Shown here one piece after another: positions 1-7,203 of a stretch of DNA of 64,000 bases. Position 1 is the first letter of the stretch; each line of letters begins with the position of its first letter. Origin of the DNA: Streptomyces noursei. GTDB lineage: Bacteria > Actinomycetota > Actinomycetes > Streptomycetales > Streptomycetaceae. The stretch spans positions 6,076,001-6,140,000 of the forward strand of contig NZ_CP070326.1 in assembly GCF_016917755.1 (NCBI RefSeq), given 5' to 3'. The position numbers and the translations under genes were made by a program. The notes beneath the pieces are model-generated. The model was not told the DNA's origin. It made no database searches and saw only the letters and a list, made by a program, of their open reading frames with translations.

Positions 1-9
1 TTAATCCCG

Positions 10-294
10 TTGCTGCGGCTGCTCTTTCCCGCGCGAGGCTGCCACCGGTCGGCCGGTGCGCCACCCGTCGCCCGGCGTGCGGACGCGCCGGCGCGCGTAC
101 GTCCTCGCGTTCCCGTCCGGCATGCGGGACTGCTTCGTGGCGAGGATTCGGCCCTGGTCCGCCCGTATGTGCTGACTCCCGAGGAGTGGCGCAGGCGTCG
201 CCCCGGGCATGCGCGGGGGCGGACGCCGTGGCCGGCCGTGCACGGCGGCGAGGCCGGCCCGCGCCGGATCCACGGGGCGGAGGTGGGGGTCTGA
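10..294 (+). CDS. Small basic Streptomyces-type protein of unknown function
   Basis: A 94-residue arginine- and proline-rich protein whose middle part reads LVRPYVLTPEEWRRR and whose C-terminal part reads GPRRIHG. From memory, Streptomyces genomes carry many small proteins of this kind in pairs with the type of protein encoded just downstream, often beside helix-turn-helix regulators. The only start seen inside the window is a TTG at position 10; the frame stays open to position 1, so the true start may lie outside. Its stop codon overlaps the next ATG (TGATG-type junction at 292-296), so the two are probably translated together. No domain with a known activity is visible, and I assign no function. 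Confidence 0.6.
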   Translation: MLRLLFPARGCHRSAGAPPVARRADAPARVRPRVPVRHAGLLRGEDSALVRPYVLTPEEWRRRRPGHARGRTPWPAVHGGEAGPRRIHGAEVGV

Positions 295-491
295 TGCCCC
301 GCAACTGCCGTCCCGTTCACCTCGGGGAACCGGTGTCGGCGCCGGAGCCCGCGCCGGTCGCCGGGTGCGACGTGTGCGCCGCCCTGGCCCAGCAGCGCGC
401 GGCGGCGCACGCCATCGGCGACAAGTCGACCGTCATCGACCGCAACATCGAGATCCGCCGCCACCCGCACGCCGAGGTGGCGCGGACATGA
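294..491 (+). CDS. Small conserved protein with a CxxC pair
   Basis: A 65-residue protein whose ATG overlaps the stop of the upstream gene by one base. It has an N-terminal MPRNCRP, a central GCDVCAAL (CxxC) and the segment DRNIEIRRHPH. This looks like a small protein recurring in Streptomyces, usually paired with the arginine-rich protein encoded upstream, as here. The CxxC pair could bind a metal or form a disulfide, but three cysteines in total do not define a known fold. Function unknown. It converges on the CGNR gene, whose stop lies 40 bp further on. Confidence 0.6.
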   Translation: MPRNCRPVHLGEPVSAPEPAPVAGCDVCAALAQQRAAAHAIGDKSTVIDRNIEIRRHPHAEVART

Positions 492-531
492 GCGCGGCAC
501 TCGTCGAGATCCGCCGACGGGCTCCGGCCCC

Positions 532-1050
532 CTACCGCCGTCGGGCTCGATGCCGCCGTACCGCATCGCGGTTGGCGCAGGCGTGGGAGCAGTAGCGCTG
601 CCGGCCGCCCCGGGTGAAGTCGGCGAACACCCGGTCGCACTCGGCCAGTGCGCAGCGACCGAGGCGGTCCATGCCGCGCCCGGTCAGGTGCAGGGCCGTG
701 CCGACGCTGACCACCGCACGGACCACGGCGCCCAGGCCGAGGCCGTCGTCGCGGTAGTGGATGTGCCAGCCCCCGTCGGCGTGGTCGGTCACGCGGGGGT
801 GCCCGGCGGAGGAGGCCAGCAACGCGTTGACCAGGGCGGCCCGTTGCCCATGGGTTTCGGCGTCGGCCACGGCCAGCCAGCGCGGGAGGAAGTCCAGGAT
901 CTCCGCCAGGTCGCCTGCGCCCACCGGGCGGTCGATGGCCATGCCCGCCGCCAGGCAGCGCGCGGCGAACTCCTCGGGGGTGCGCGGTGGTTCGGCCGCG
1001 AGCTGGACCATGAACCGCACGGGGTCTTCTCCGTAAGGGTTTTGCTGCAT
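532..1050 (-). CDS. CGNR zinc-finger (ABATE domain) regulator
   Basis: A 172-residue protein read leftwards from the ATG at 1050. The first two thirds resemble the ABATE domain (acidic N-terminus, helical middle). The C-terminal ~40 residues carry a treble-clef-like zinc site, RCALAECDRVF followed by RQRYCSHACANR and a basic tail. The two cysteine pairs are spaced CxxxxC and CxxxC. In this family the signature is normally CGNR; here it is CANR. Members are thought to be DNA-binding regulators, often next to small metabolic or efflux genes. It is divergent from the oxidoreductase at 1216, and the 165 bp between them hold two operator-like elements, so regulation of that oxidoreductase and of itself is a natural guess, not shown. 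Confidence 0.85.
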   Translation of the reverse strand: MQQNPYGEDPVRFMVQLAAEPPRTPEEFAARCLAAGMAIDRPVGAGDLAEILDFLPRWLAVADAETHGQRAALVNALLASSAGHPRVTDHADGGWHIHYRDDGLGLGAVVRAVVSVGTALHLTGRGMDRLGRCALAECDRVFADFTRGGRQRYCSHACANRDAVRRHRARRR

Positions 1051-1074
1051 AAGGGCATTACAGCACCCTTGAGT

Positions 1075-1089
1075 GAACGGTTCCCGTTC
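1075..1089. promoter_or_regulatory. Operator-like palindrome GAACGG-TTC-CCGTTC
   Basis: A 6-bp perfect inverted repeat with a 3-base centre, 25 bp upstream of the CGNR start and on the promoter side of it. A second CCCGTTCG half follows at about 1098. The size and symmetry fit a dimeric repressor site such as those of TetR-type proteins; which protein binds is unknown. Confidence 0.4.
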
Positions 1090-1131
1090 GGAAGGGACCC
1101 GTTCGCGACCGACGCCACCGGCCCGGTCCGC

Positions 1132-1191
1132 GACGTCATCACGACGTCATCGACGTCATCGCGACGTCATCGACGTCATCACGACGTCATC
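1132..1191. repeat. Three tandem 20-bp units, six GACGTC sites
   Basis: Three head-to-tail copies of a 20-bp unit, gacgtcatcacgacgtcatc with a single A/G difference in the middle copy. Each unit contains two self-complementary GACGTC hexamers, so six lie in a row at 1132, 1143, 1152, 1163, 1172 and 1183, with spacings alternating 11 and 9 bp. The 20-bp period is about two helical turns, so equivalent sites face the same side of the DNA. The array ends 25 bp before the start of the oxidoreductase and lies between two divergent genes, a position expected for a cooperative operator. Confidence 0.7.
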
Positions 1192-1215
1192 ACGAGTGGA
1201 CGAGGTGAGGAGCAC

Positions 1216-2109
1216 ATGATGAGTCAAGCCCCTGCGAACACCGGGCGGCCGGCCCCGGTGTCCGTGCTCGGACTCGGAGCGATGGGACGGCAGTTGGCCC
1301 GCGCTCTGCTGTCGGCCGGGCATCCGACCACGGTGTGGAACCGCACCCCGGCCAAGGCCGACGCACTCGTCGCGCAGGGCGCGCGGCGTGCACGGACGGT
1401 GGCCGACGCGGTGGCCGCGAGCCCGCTGGTGATCGTGTGCGTACTGAACGGCGAGGTCGTCCACCGGATCCTGGAGCCGGTCGGGGCGGCGCTGTCCGGA
1501 AAGGCGCTGGTCAACCTCACCTCCGACACTCCCGACCGCAACCGCCGGGCCGCCGCGTGGGCGGCCGAACACGGCATCGCGTACCTCGGCGGCGCGATGC
1601 TGATGCCGCCCACCCTGGTCGGCAGGCCCGAGGCGACCGTCCTCTACAGCGGTTCGCGCCGCGCCCACGCCGAGCACGAGACCACACTCAAGGCCCTGGC
1701 AGGCCGGGCGCCCTACCTCGGCACCGACCCCGGGACGGCCACCGCCTACGACGTGGCGCTGCTGAGCCTCTACTACGCGGGTCTGGCCGGCATGGTCAAC
1801 GCCTTCGCCCTGGCCGGCGGGGAGGGCATACCGGCCCAGGACCTCGCGCCGCACCTGGACGTCATCCTGGGCCAGTTCCCGTCCGTCGCGGTGAGCATGG
1901 CCAGGGACATCGACGCCGGACGGTACTCCGGAGAGGCGGACGTCCTCGCGATCCACACGGCGGGGCTCGCCCACATCATCGAGACCTCCCGGAGCCACGG
2001 CATCAACACCGACGTGCTCCGCGCGGTCAAGGGCCTGGTGGACCGGGCGATCGCCGCGGGGTACGGCGACGCCGAATTCGCCGGCGTGATCGAGGAAATG
2101 CGCGGCTGA
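1216..2109 (+). CDS. NAD(P)-dependent imine-reductase-like oxidoreductase
   Basis: A 297-residue protein of the beta-hydroxyacid dehydrogenase / imine reductase superfamily. The N-terminal Rossmann fold shows GLGAMGRQLARALL (residues ~18-31) and WNRT after the second strand, typical of NADPH use. The C-terminal helical domain carries AYDVALL; the Asp at residue 179 matches the position of the proton-donating Asp of many imine reductases, whereas hydroxyacid dehydrogenases have a Lys further along the long helix. It therefore most likely reduces an imine or a related C=N/C=O substrate in the cytoplasm; the substrate is unknown. The chosen ATG at 1216 (followed at once by another ATG) has GAGGTGAGGAGC just upstream; the frame is open far upstream but only through antisense of the CGNR gene. 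Confidence 0.85.
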   Translation: MMSQAPANTGRPAPVSVLGLGAMGRQLARALLSAGHPTTVWNRTPAKADALVAQGARRARTVADAVAASPLVIVCVLNGEVVHRILEPVGAALSGKALVNLTSDTPDRNRRAAAWAAEHGIAYLGGAMLMPPTLVGRPEATVLYSGSRRAHAEHETTLKALAGRAPYLGTDPGTATAYDVALLSLYYAGLAGMVNAFALAGGEGIPAQDLAPHLDVILGQFPSVAVSMARDIDAGRYSGEADVLAIHTAGLAHIIETSRSHGINTDVLRAVKGLVDRAIAAGYGDAEFAGVIEEMRG

Positions 2110-2368
2110 GCGGCGACAGGTCTTCCCTTCCGGTCCGGCCCGTCACGGACCAGTAGGCCGCAACCGCCCCCTGGCGCCCTTATCCAGGATCCGCGACTTC
2201 GTCAGCAATGAAGGCAGTTCGTGAGCAGTGGATCAGCAAATTCGCAAATTCGCGATCCCGTTGACAATGACTACGTCCCGTAGTGATCCCCGATCGGGCA
2301 GGATCGTCGAGGACCGGTGCAGCCGGGACGACGTCGGTCTCCTCGAATGCCCGGAGTGGGGCGGTCGA

Positions 2369-2381
2369 TACGATGTGGGGA
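2369..2381 (+). promoter_or_regulatory. Possible -10 box of a leaderless transcript
   Basis: TACGAT at 2369-2374 fits the TANNNT -10 consensus of the main Streptomyces sigma factor and lies six bases before the ATG at 2381, the spacing at which transcription would begin on the A of the start codon. No clear -35 box is visible, so this is a weak prediction that also serves to choose the start of the hydrolase. Confidence 0.3.
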
Positions 2382-3136
2382 TGCTGTCGATGGTGGTGGC
2401 GCCCCGGGGGAGCGAGCCGGCGGTGCTGCGCAACGCGGACGCCCTTCATGATGCGGCGAGCACCATGAAGGTGGCCGTGCTGGCGGCTGTGCACCGCAGC
2501 GGTCTGGACCTGAACGCGCAGATACCGGTGGTCAACGAGTTCCGGTCGGTGACGGGCGGCAGCTACGGCAACAGCCCGGAGTGGGACAGCGATCCGTTGC
2601 CCTGGGAGCGGATCGGCGACCTGGCCTCAGTGCGCTGGCTCGCCGGCCGTATGGTCACCCACTCGTCCAACCTTGCGACGAACCTGTGCCTGGCGCAGGT
2701 CGGACAGGCGGCCGTGGCCCGGGTCTGGCGGCAAGCCGGGGCCACGGCCAGCGGCAGCCCGCGCGGGATCGAGGACTACGCAGGGCGCGACGCCGGCGTT
2801 CACAACAGGGTGTCCGCCCGGGATCTGGCCCGGCTGCTGGACTCCCTGGAGCCGGAGGTGCTGGCGCTGCTGGAGCACAACGTCCACCGTGTGGACATCG
2901 CGGCCGGGCTGCCCCCCGGTACGCGCCTGGCCGGGAAGAACGGCTGGTTTCCCGGGCTGCGCCACAGCGCCGCCGTCGTCTATCCCGCGGACGTTGATCC
3001 GTATGTCCTCGCTGTCTGCTACACGGGGTCGCTGGCGAGCGGCCGCGCGGTGGACGATCCGGCAGCCCGGCTGCTGGCCCGTATCTCAGCGGGAGTGTGG
3101 CGCCACCGGCATGTCCTTGCCAGCTGCGGCGTCTGA
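2381..3136 (+). CDS. Serine hydrolase of the class A beta-lactamase fold
   Basis: A 251-residue protein if started at the ATG at 2381; the frame is open to a GTG at 2228. It shows the order of active-site motifs of serine beta-lactamases: STMK (S27 and K30, nucleophile and base), SSN at 95-97 in place of SDN, and KNG at 186-188 in place of KTG. The rest (RWLAGRMVTHSSNLATN, GRDAGVHNRVSARDLA) follows the same family. No signal peptide is visible with this start, which argues against secreted antibiotic resistance and for a cytoplasmic hydrolase of unknown substrate. With the longer start a 50-residue extension would be added, also without a membrane segment. The gene converges on the aminotransferase and their 3' ends overlap by 51 bp. 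Confidence 0.75.
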   Translation: MLSMVVAPRGSEPAVLRNADALHDAASTMKVAVLAAVHRSGLDLNAQIPVVNEFRSVTGGSYGNSPEWDSDPLPWERIGDLASVRWLAGRMVTHSSNLATNLCLAQVGQAAVARVWRQAGATASGSPRGIEDYAGRDAGVHNRVSARDLARLLDSLEPEVLALLEHNVHRVDIAAGLPPGTRLAGKNGWFPGLRHSAAVVYPADVDPYVLAVCYTGSLASGRAVDDPAARLLARISAGVWRHRHVLASCGV

Positions 3137-4270
3137 CACCAGGCCGTCCTGGGGCGGGCCGGAGCCGGCGGGGTCTGCGACAGTGGCAGCCAGTGCCTCG
3201 ATGGCGGTGTGGTTGAGCAGATTGATGCGGACGTAGCCTGGGTGGCCGTCGAGTTCGAAGTACCGCTCGTCGAGCGCCAGGAACCAGCGGTGCGGGACGC
3301 GTGGCCGGGCGAAGAGGAAGAAACCGGTCTCGACCGGTGTCCGCGCGGCGAGCGCACCGCTCGACGTGAGTTGCGCGTGGTTGTCGCGGATATGTCCGAC
3401 CAAGTCGCCGTTGCCGTGCTGTGCCATGAGATCCGCGGCGCGGTGGGCGAAGAGGCGGTCGGAGACGGCGACGTCACCGTGCAGGTTGATGTGCAGGTCG
3501 GCCAGTTCCTCACGCAGCGCGGCGGGAACCAGCAGGTGAGCGCAGCGATACCCGTGGATCGACAGGTACTTGGTCGGGCACACCATGCGCAGGGTGCGCT
3601 CGACCGGCAGGCGGGCGCTGGCCTCGCCTGGCTGCCCGTCCCAGGGCATGTACTGGAACGTGCCGTCCACGAACACCAGCGAATCGGTGGCCCGCTGCCA
3701 TGCCGCGATCGCGTTCAGAACATCTATCGGCACCCGGCGGCCGGCGTACCAGACGGGGTCGGTCAGCACGAGGACCGTTCGCTCACCGGGCAGGCTCAGG
3801 TCGAACTCCGGCTGGTACGCGTGGCCCGAGGCCACCGGTACCGGTTCGATGCCGAACTCGCGTAAGAGATAGGCCAGTTTGTAGTAGACGGGCGCCACGT
3901 AGTGGACCCGTCGGTGGCCGTTGATGGCCAGCCAGGTGACGAATGTCCCGAGCACGCTGCTCGAACCGCCGGCCGGGACGACGTTCCGCTCGCTGTAGGA
4001 CACCCGGTCGTAGCGCTCGTGCATCGCGGCAATCTTGGACCGGAGCCTCAGATCCTCGTCCAGGCCGGCGTACCGGGTGATGTCCGCCAGGCGATGCGGC
4101 GCGGTATGGGCGAGTTCCCCCAGGTACTTCTCCACATAGGGGTGGCCGCCGTTGTAGTCGGACAGGAAGACACGAGCGCCCGGTCGCTGCCGCTCCGCCT
4201 CGATGTGTTCGTGCCACTCCAGCATGCGGAACAGTGAGGGGATCGCAGACCGTCCTGGCCTGGTGCGCAT
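3086..4270 (-). CDS. PLP-dependent aminotransferase, class I/II fold
   Basis: A 394-residue protein read from the ATG at 4270. The fold-type I aminotransferase pattern is visible: a glycine/serine-rich phosphate loop (PAGGSSSVLG), DPVWYAGRR contributing the pyridine-contacting Asp region, FVDGTFQYMPWDG, and CPTKYLSIHGYR with K234 as the likely Schiff-base lysine. The C-terminal small domain ends in a stretch that looks dispensable. The short N-terminus (RSAIPSLFRMLEW) and the odd sequence around the lysine set it apart from primary-metabolism transaminases, so a specialised amino-acid or amino-sugar substrate is possible. No partner genes of a pathway are next to it: it converges with the hydrolase on one side and faces the decayed glycosyltransferase region on the other. 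Substrate unknown. Confidence 0.75.
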   Translation of the reverse strand: MRTRPGRSAIPSLFRMLEWHEHIEAERQRPGARVFLSDYNGGHPYVEKYLGELAHTAPHRLADITRYAGLDEDLRLRSKIAAMHERYDRVSYSERNVVPAGGSSSVLGTFVTWLAINGHRRVHYVAPVYYKLAYLLREFGIEPVPVASGHAYQPEFDLSLPGERTVLVLTDPVWYAGRRVPIDVLNAIAAWQRATDSLVFVDGTFQYMPWDGQPGEASARLPVERTLRMVCPTKYLSIHGYRCAHLLVPAALREELADLHINLHGDVAVSDRLFAHRAADLMAQHGNGDLVGHIRDNHAQLTSSGALAARTPVETGFFLFARPRVPHRWFLALDERYFELDGHPGYVRINLLNHTAIEALAATVADPAGSGPPQDGLVSDAAAGKDMPVAPHSR

Positions 4271-4645
4271 TCTTCTCCCTGATGTGAACGGAGGCCCTGC
4301 CCGGCTCCCGTCCGGGTACGGGACGAGGGGGGACCGGGCCCGCCCGCCGCGTGCCTGGCCGGCAGCGCGTCGTTCCTACCCGCACCGCCCGCGCGGGAAG
4401 CGGTCCCACCCGAGGATGACGCAGAACATCCGCTCCCGGGCCCGACGCAGTCGTCCTGCACCGTCTGCTGGACAGCGCTCGCGACATCGGGCGCCCTACC
4501 GCGAAACCAGCTGCGCCCTGCATAGCCGTTGAACTCCGGTGAGCGAAACCGGCGTTCCACAAGACCATGGGTACCTCACTCGCTGTCACCGACTCCGAAC
4601 GCGGAGGACCATCGAGTGCTCACCACCCGCCGACACGGCCGCTGC
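4271..4645. other. Intergenic stretch, no gene recognised
   Basis: About 375 bp between the aminotransferase start and the glycosyltransferase remnant. Several short frames are open but none gives a recognisable protein or a credible ribosome site. The stretch probably holds the aminotransferase promoter; I could not pick out a convincing -35/-10 pair. Confidence 0.4.
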
Positions 4646-5515
4646 TCACTGGACGCGGATTCCGGCGTTTCCGCAGGAGCCAGTGTGAACGAAGCAGCGG
4701 ACCCTACGCCTTACGGCCGCTTGGCGGCGTCCCACCTCCGGGTCGGCGGCGAGCGCGAGCACCGCCTCGCGGAGGGTGGCGGCGTCCGCCTGGTCCATCG
4801 GGAGGTGGCGGGCCACGCCGAGTCCCTGGAGCATGTCCGCGTTGCCGAACTGGTCGGCGGCCTGCGGGACGGCCACCATGGGTGTGGCGGTGGCCAGACC
4901 CTCCTGGCTGCTCCCGGCGCCGGCGTGCGTGCCGAAGGCGTCGACCTGCTTCAGGATCGCCAACTGCGGTACGCACTGGTGCACTTCGACGTTTCCGGGA
5001 ATCTCCCCGAGCTCGTCGGCGGTGACGTGCTTGCCCACTTGGAGCACGACGTGCCGGTCCGGCAGGCCGCCGAACGCCTTGACGCACTCACGGTAGAAAC
5101 CGGGCTGCTCGGTGAAGGACGAGCCGAGCGAGACGAGCAGCACCCGCTCGACGTCCGAGGGCCGCGCCCAGTCGCCCTGCGTCGTGCGGTCGCCCCGGCA
5201 GGCGCCGACGCAGGAGCGGACGTTCTCGTCGACCCGGTCGGCCTGCGGCTGCAGCGCCCTGGGGATGAGCACGATCGACCGGTCGGGGCGACCGACGAAC
5301 GGGTCGGGGTGCTGCGTGATCCCGTTCTCCACAAGCCAGTTGGTGAACTTCTCGTAGTACGCCCTACCGCGCTCGCTCGCCTTGACTTCCGCCCACATCG
5401 GCTCGGAGACCTCCTCCTCGTACCCCTCCCACGCGACGAGGTTCGGCGAGAGGGAGATCGCGGGCACGCCCCAGCGGTGAGCGAGGACGCGCGCCGGATA
5501 CGAGGTGTGTGAGGG
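4646..5515 (-). pseudogene. Remnant of an OleD-type macrolide glucosyltransferase
   Basis: Read leftwards, the sequence from 5515 onward (TSYPARVLAHRWGVPAI, SLSPNLVAWEGYEEEV, VLIPRALQPQADRVDE, VLLVSLGSSFTEQPGFYRECV, THAGAGSSQEGLATATPM, VPQAADQFGNADMLQGLGVAR) closely follows OleD/OleI/Mgt enzymes, which inactivate macrolides by adding glucose from UDP-glucose. About the first 120-135 residues, which contain the catalytic histidine of the N-terminal domain, are missing: similarity begins directly at the stop codon of the neighbouring small gene. The C-terminal ~40 residues are also replaced by unrelated sequence after ADPEVGRRQAA. An internal GTG at 5467 could start a 273-residue product, but without the acceptor domain it cannot be an active transferase. 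The donor-binding half is well preserved, so the loss looks recent. Confidence 0.8.
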
Positions 5516-5788
5516 CTACAGAGCGTTGAACGGAGGCACGATACGGACGATGATGATCAGCGGGTCGCGCGGAGCCACCAGGAAGTAGAACCAGCCGCCA
5601 GCGGCGTCCATGCGGCGCAGTCCGCCCGGTCGGGGACCGTTGCCGAAGTCGCTGACGTCGATGCCCGTACTTGCAAGGTCGACGAGTTGGCCGGCCAGAC
5701 GTTCCACTTCCGCCACTACGTGAACGGGGATGCCGTCCGATACATGGCGGTGGTCGGGGTCGTACTCCCAGCGCCAGCCAGCGCTCAC
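5516..5788 (-). CDS. Small toxin-like protein paired with a DUF6247 gene
   Basis: A 90-residue protein starting with GTG at 5788, whose start overlaps the stop of the upstream DUF6247 gene by 4 bp (GTGA), a sign of translational coupling. Sequence features are WRWEYDPDHRHVSDGIPVHV, EVERLAGQLVDLAS in a helix, and a hydrophobic C-terminal strand WFYFLVAPRDPLIIIVRIVPP. Two helices followed by a compact strand-rich end is the layout of ParE/RelE-fold toxins, but no diagnostic residue proves it. Its stop codon is exactly where similarity to the glycosyltransferase remnant begins, so the pair marks the breakpoint. Function is inferred from gene order only. Confidence 0.55.
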   Translation of the reverse strand: MSAGWRWEYDPDHRHVSDGIPVHVVAEVERLAGQLVDLASTGIDVSDFGNGPRPGGLRRMDAAGGWFYFLVAPRDPLIIIVRIVPPFNAL

Positions 5789-6138
5789 CGGGTCGGGAGG
5801 CCGACGGCGGCGTGGGCTTCGTCCAGGATCCTGCCGATCTCGGAGGCGGCTTGCAGTGCCTGAGCCGCGTCGCCCGACTCGGCGGATTCCTCCCACCGGC
5901 GGAGGTCCGCTGCAGCGTCGGGCCGACGCTGGATGTGGACATAGACGGCCCACTGAGCGATGAACCGCTGGAGCGGTGCCAGGTCGGAGCCCTGCCGGGA
6001 CTGGTCGGCCGCTTGGTCCAACTCCCGGGTGAACGCCGGCAGCGCTGCGGGTGCGATCTGACTGATGGCCTGCCGCAGCGCGGCTACCGTGGCAGGGGGC
6101 TGGGGAATGAGTGGCTGCCCAGCGGCGGAGGTGGTCAT
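5785..6138 (-). CDS. DUF6247 family protein, possible antitoxin
   Basis: A 117-residue, mostly helical and acidic protein (PATVAALRQAISQIAP, LPAFTRELDQAADQSRQG, LQRFIAQWAVYVHIQRRP) that I recognise as the DUF6247 type common in Streptomyces and other actinobacteria. The ATG at 6138 is preferred over the one 12 bases upstream because GGGAG lies at the right distance. It overlaps the downstream 90-residue gene by 4 bp. Small two-gene operons of a helical acidic protein followed by a compact strand-rich protein often are toxin-antitoxin modules; that role is an inference here. Confidence 0.65.
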   Translation of the reverse strand: MTTSAAGQPLIPQPPATVAALRQAISQIAPAALPAFTRELDQAADQSRQGSDLAPLQRFIAQWAVYVHIQRRPDAAADLRRWEESAESGDAAQALQAASEIGRILDEAHAAVGLPTR

Positions 6139-6294
6139 GGCTGCTCCCATGGGCGCGATTCTGGTCCCATGCGTCAGCGTATCGGGCGTGAGTGCTCTCC
6201 CTCCGCTCGAACGAGTGAGGGAGAGGCGATACGCCTACCAGCGCCCGTCCCGGCTTGGCGGGCGTGGCGGAGACCGACCGGCGCCTGGAGCGTT

Positions 6295-7011
6295 CTACTG
6301 CTCCGTGACTTCCGGGGCGGGCACGATCCCCGTGGGGCAGGACCGACCCCAGTTCGTCTCCGACGGGGCACTCAGCTTGACGCCGGTCCCGCCGATGCCG
6401 CAGTAGCCGGCGGGGTTCTTGTCGAGGTACTGCTGGTGGTACGCCTCGGCCGGGTAGAAGGGGCGGGTGGTGTCGGCGGGGAGGATCTCGGTGGTGATGT
6501 CGCCGTAGCCGGAGGAGTGGAGGACGTTGCGGTAGGCGTCGCGGGAGGCTTCGGCGGCCTGCTGCTGGGCGGGGGAGTGGGTGTAGATCGCCGAGCGGTA
6601 CTGGGTGCCGACGTCGTTGCCCTGGCGGAAGCCCTGGGTGGGGTCGTGGGACTCCCAGAACAGCTTCAGGAGGGACGTGTACGGGACGACCGCGGGGTCG
6701 AAGACGACGCGGACGGCCTCGGTGTGGCCGGTGTGGCCGCTGCAGACCTCTTCGTAGGTGGGGTTCGGGGTGTGGCCGCCCTGGTAGCCGACGAGGGTGG
6801 TCCAGACGCCGTCGGTCTGCCAGAACTTCCGCTCGGCGCCCCAGAAGCAGCCCAGCCCGAAGTCGGCGACCTCCAGGCCCTCCGGGTACGGGCCGAGCAG
6901 CGGATTGCCGAGGACGGTGTGCCGGTCGGGGACGGCGAAGGCCCGCTCGGGGCGTCCCTTCAGCGCTTCCTCGGAGGTGGGGAGGTGGGTCTTGAAGCGG
7001 GAGAACAGCAT
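6295..7011 (-). CDS. msrA: Peptide-methionine (S)-S-oxide reductase
   Basis: A 238-residue protein with the MsrA catalytic motif GCFWG (in GLGCFWGAERKFW), followed by GYQGGHTPNPTYEEVCSG and the conserved HTEAVRVVFDP, SHDPTQGFRQGNDVGTQYRS and FYPAEAYHQQYL blocks. It reduces methionine-S-sulfoxide in proteins back to methionine in the cytoplasm, using thioredoxin. The C-terminal part contains further cysteines (GYCGIGGTG and GRSCPTG), which can act as resolving residues. The length is typical for actinobacterial MsrA. It is transcribed alone, towards the DUF6247 pair. Confidence 0.95.
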   Translation of the reverse strand: MLFSRFKTHLPTSEEALKGRPERAFAVPDRHTVLGNPLLGPYPEGLEVADFGLGCFWGAERKFWQTDGVWTTLVGYQGGHTPNPTYEEVCSGHTGHTEAVRVVFDPAVVPYTSLLKLFWESHDPTQGFRQGNDVGTQYRSAIYTHSPAQQQAAEASRDAYRNVLHSSGYGDITTEILPADTTRPFYPAEAYHQQYLDKNPAGYCGIGGTGVKLSAPSETNWGRSCPTGIVPAPEVTEQ

Positions 7012-7203
7012 CAGGATCGTGCTCCAGGGAGAGGGCGGGCGGGAAGCGGGGCAGGAGGGGCGGGCGGTGTCCGTGTCCGTATCCCGTTTCCATTCCGGTC
7101 CCGGGTTCGGGTTCGGGTTCCGTTTCGGTGGAACGTCCGGGGAGTGGTGGGCATTCCGGGCCCCGTTCGTTCCTGGGAACTTCGCTTGCGGGGGTGGGGT
7201 TGG
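7012..7203. repeat. Intergenic gap with short GGGTTC repeats
   Basis: 192 bp between two leftward genes. It contains cgggttcgggttcgggttcc at about 7103-7122, three units of a G/T-rich hexamer, in a longer pyrimidine/GT-biased stretch. Probably a slipped-strand simple repeat within the msrA promoter region; no hairpin terminator is evident. Confidence 0.4.

Noticed and set aside
550..1215. Upstream extension of the imine-reductase-like gene
   Set aside because: The frame is open, but the extension is antisense to the CGNR gene and crosses the GACGTC array; the Rossmann fold starts right after the ATG at 1216, which has a good ribosome site.
4646..5467. A functional 273-residue glycosyltransferase
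   Set aside because: The acceptor-binding half with the catalytic His is missing and the C-terminus is unrelated to the family, so it is listed as a remnant.
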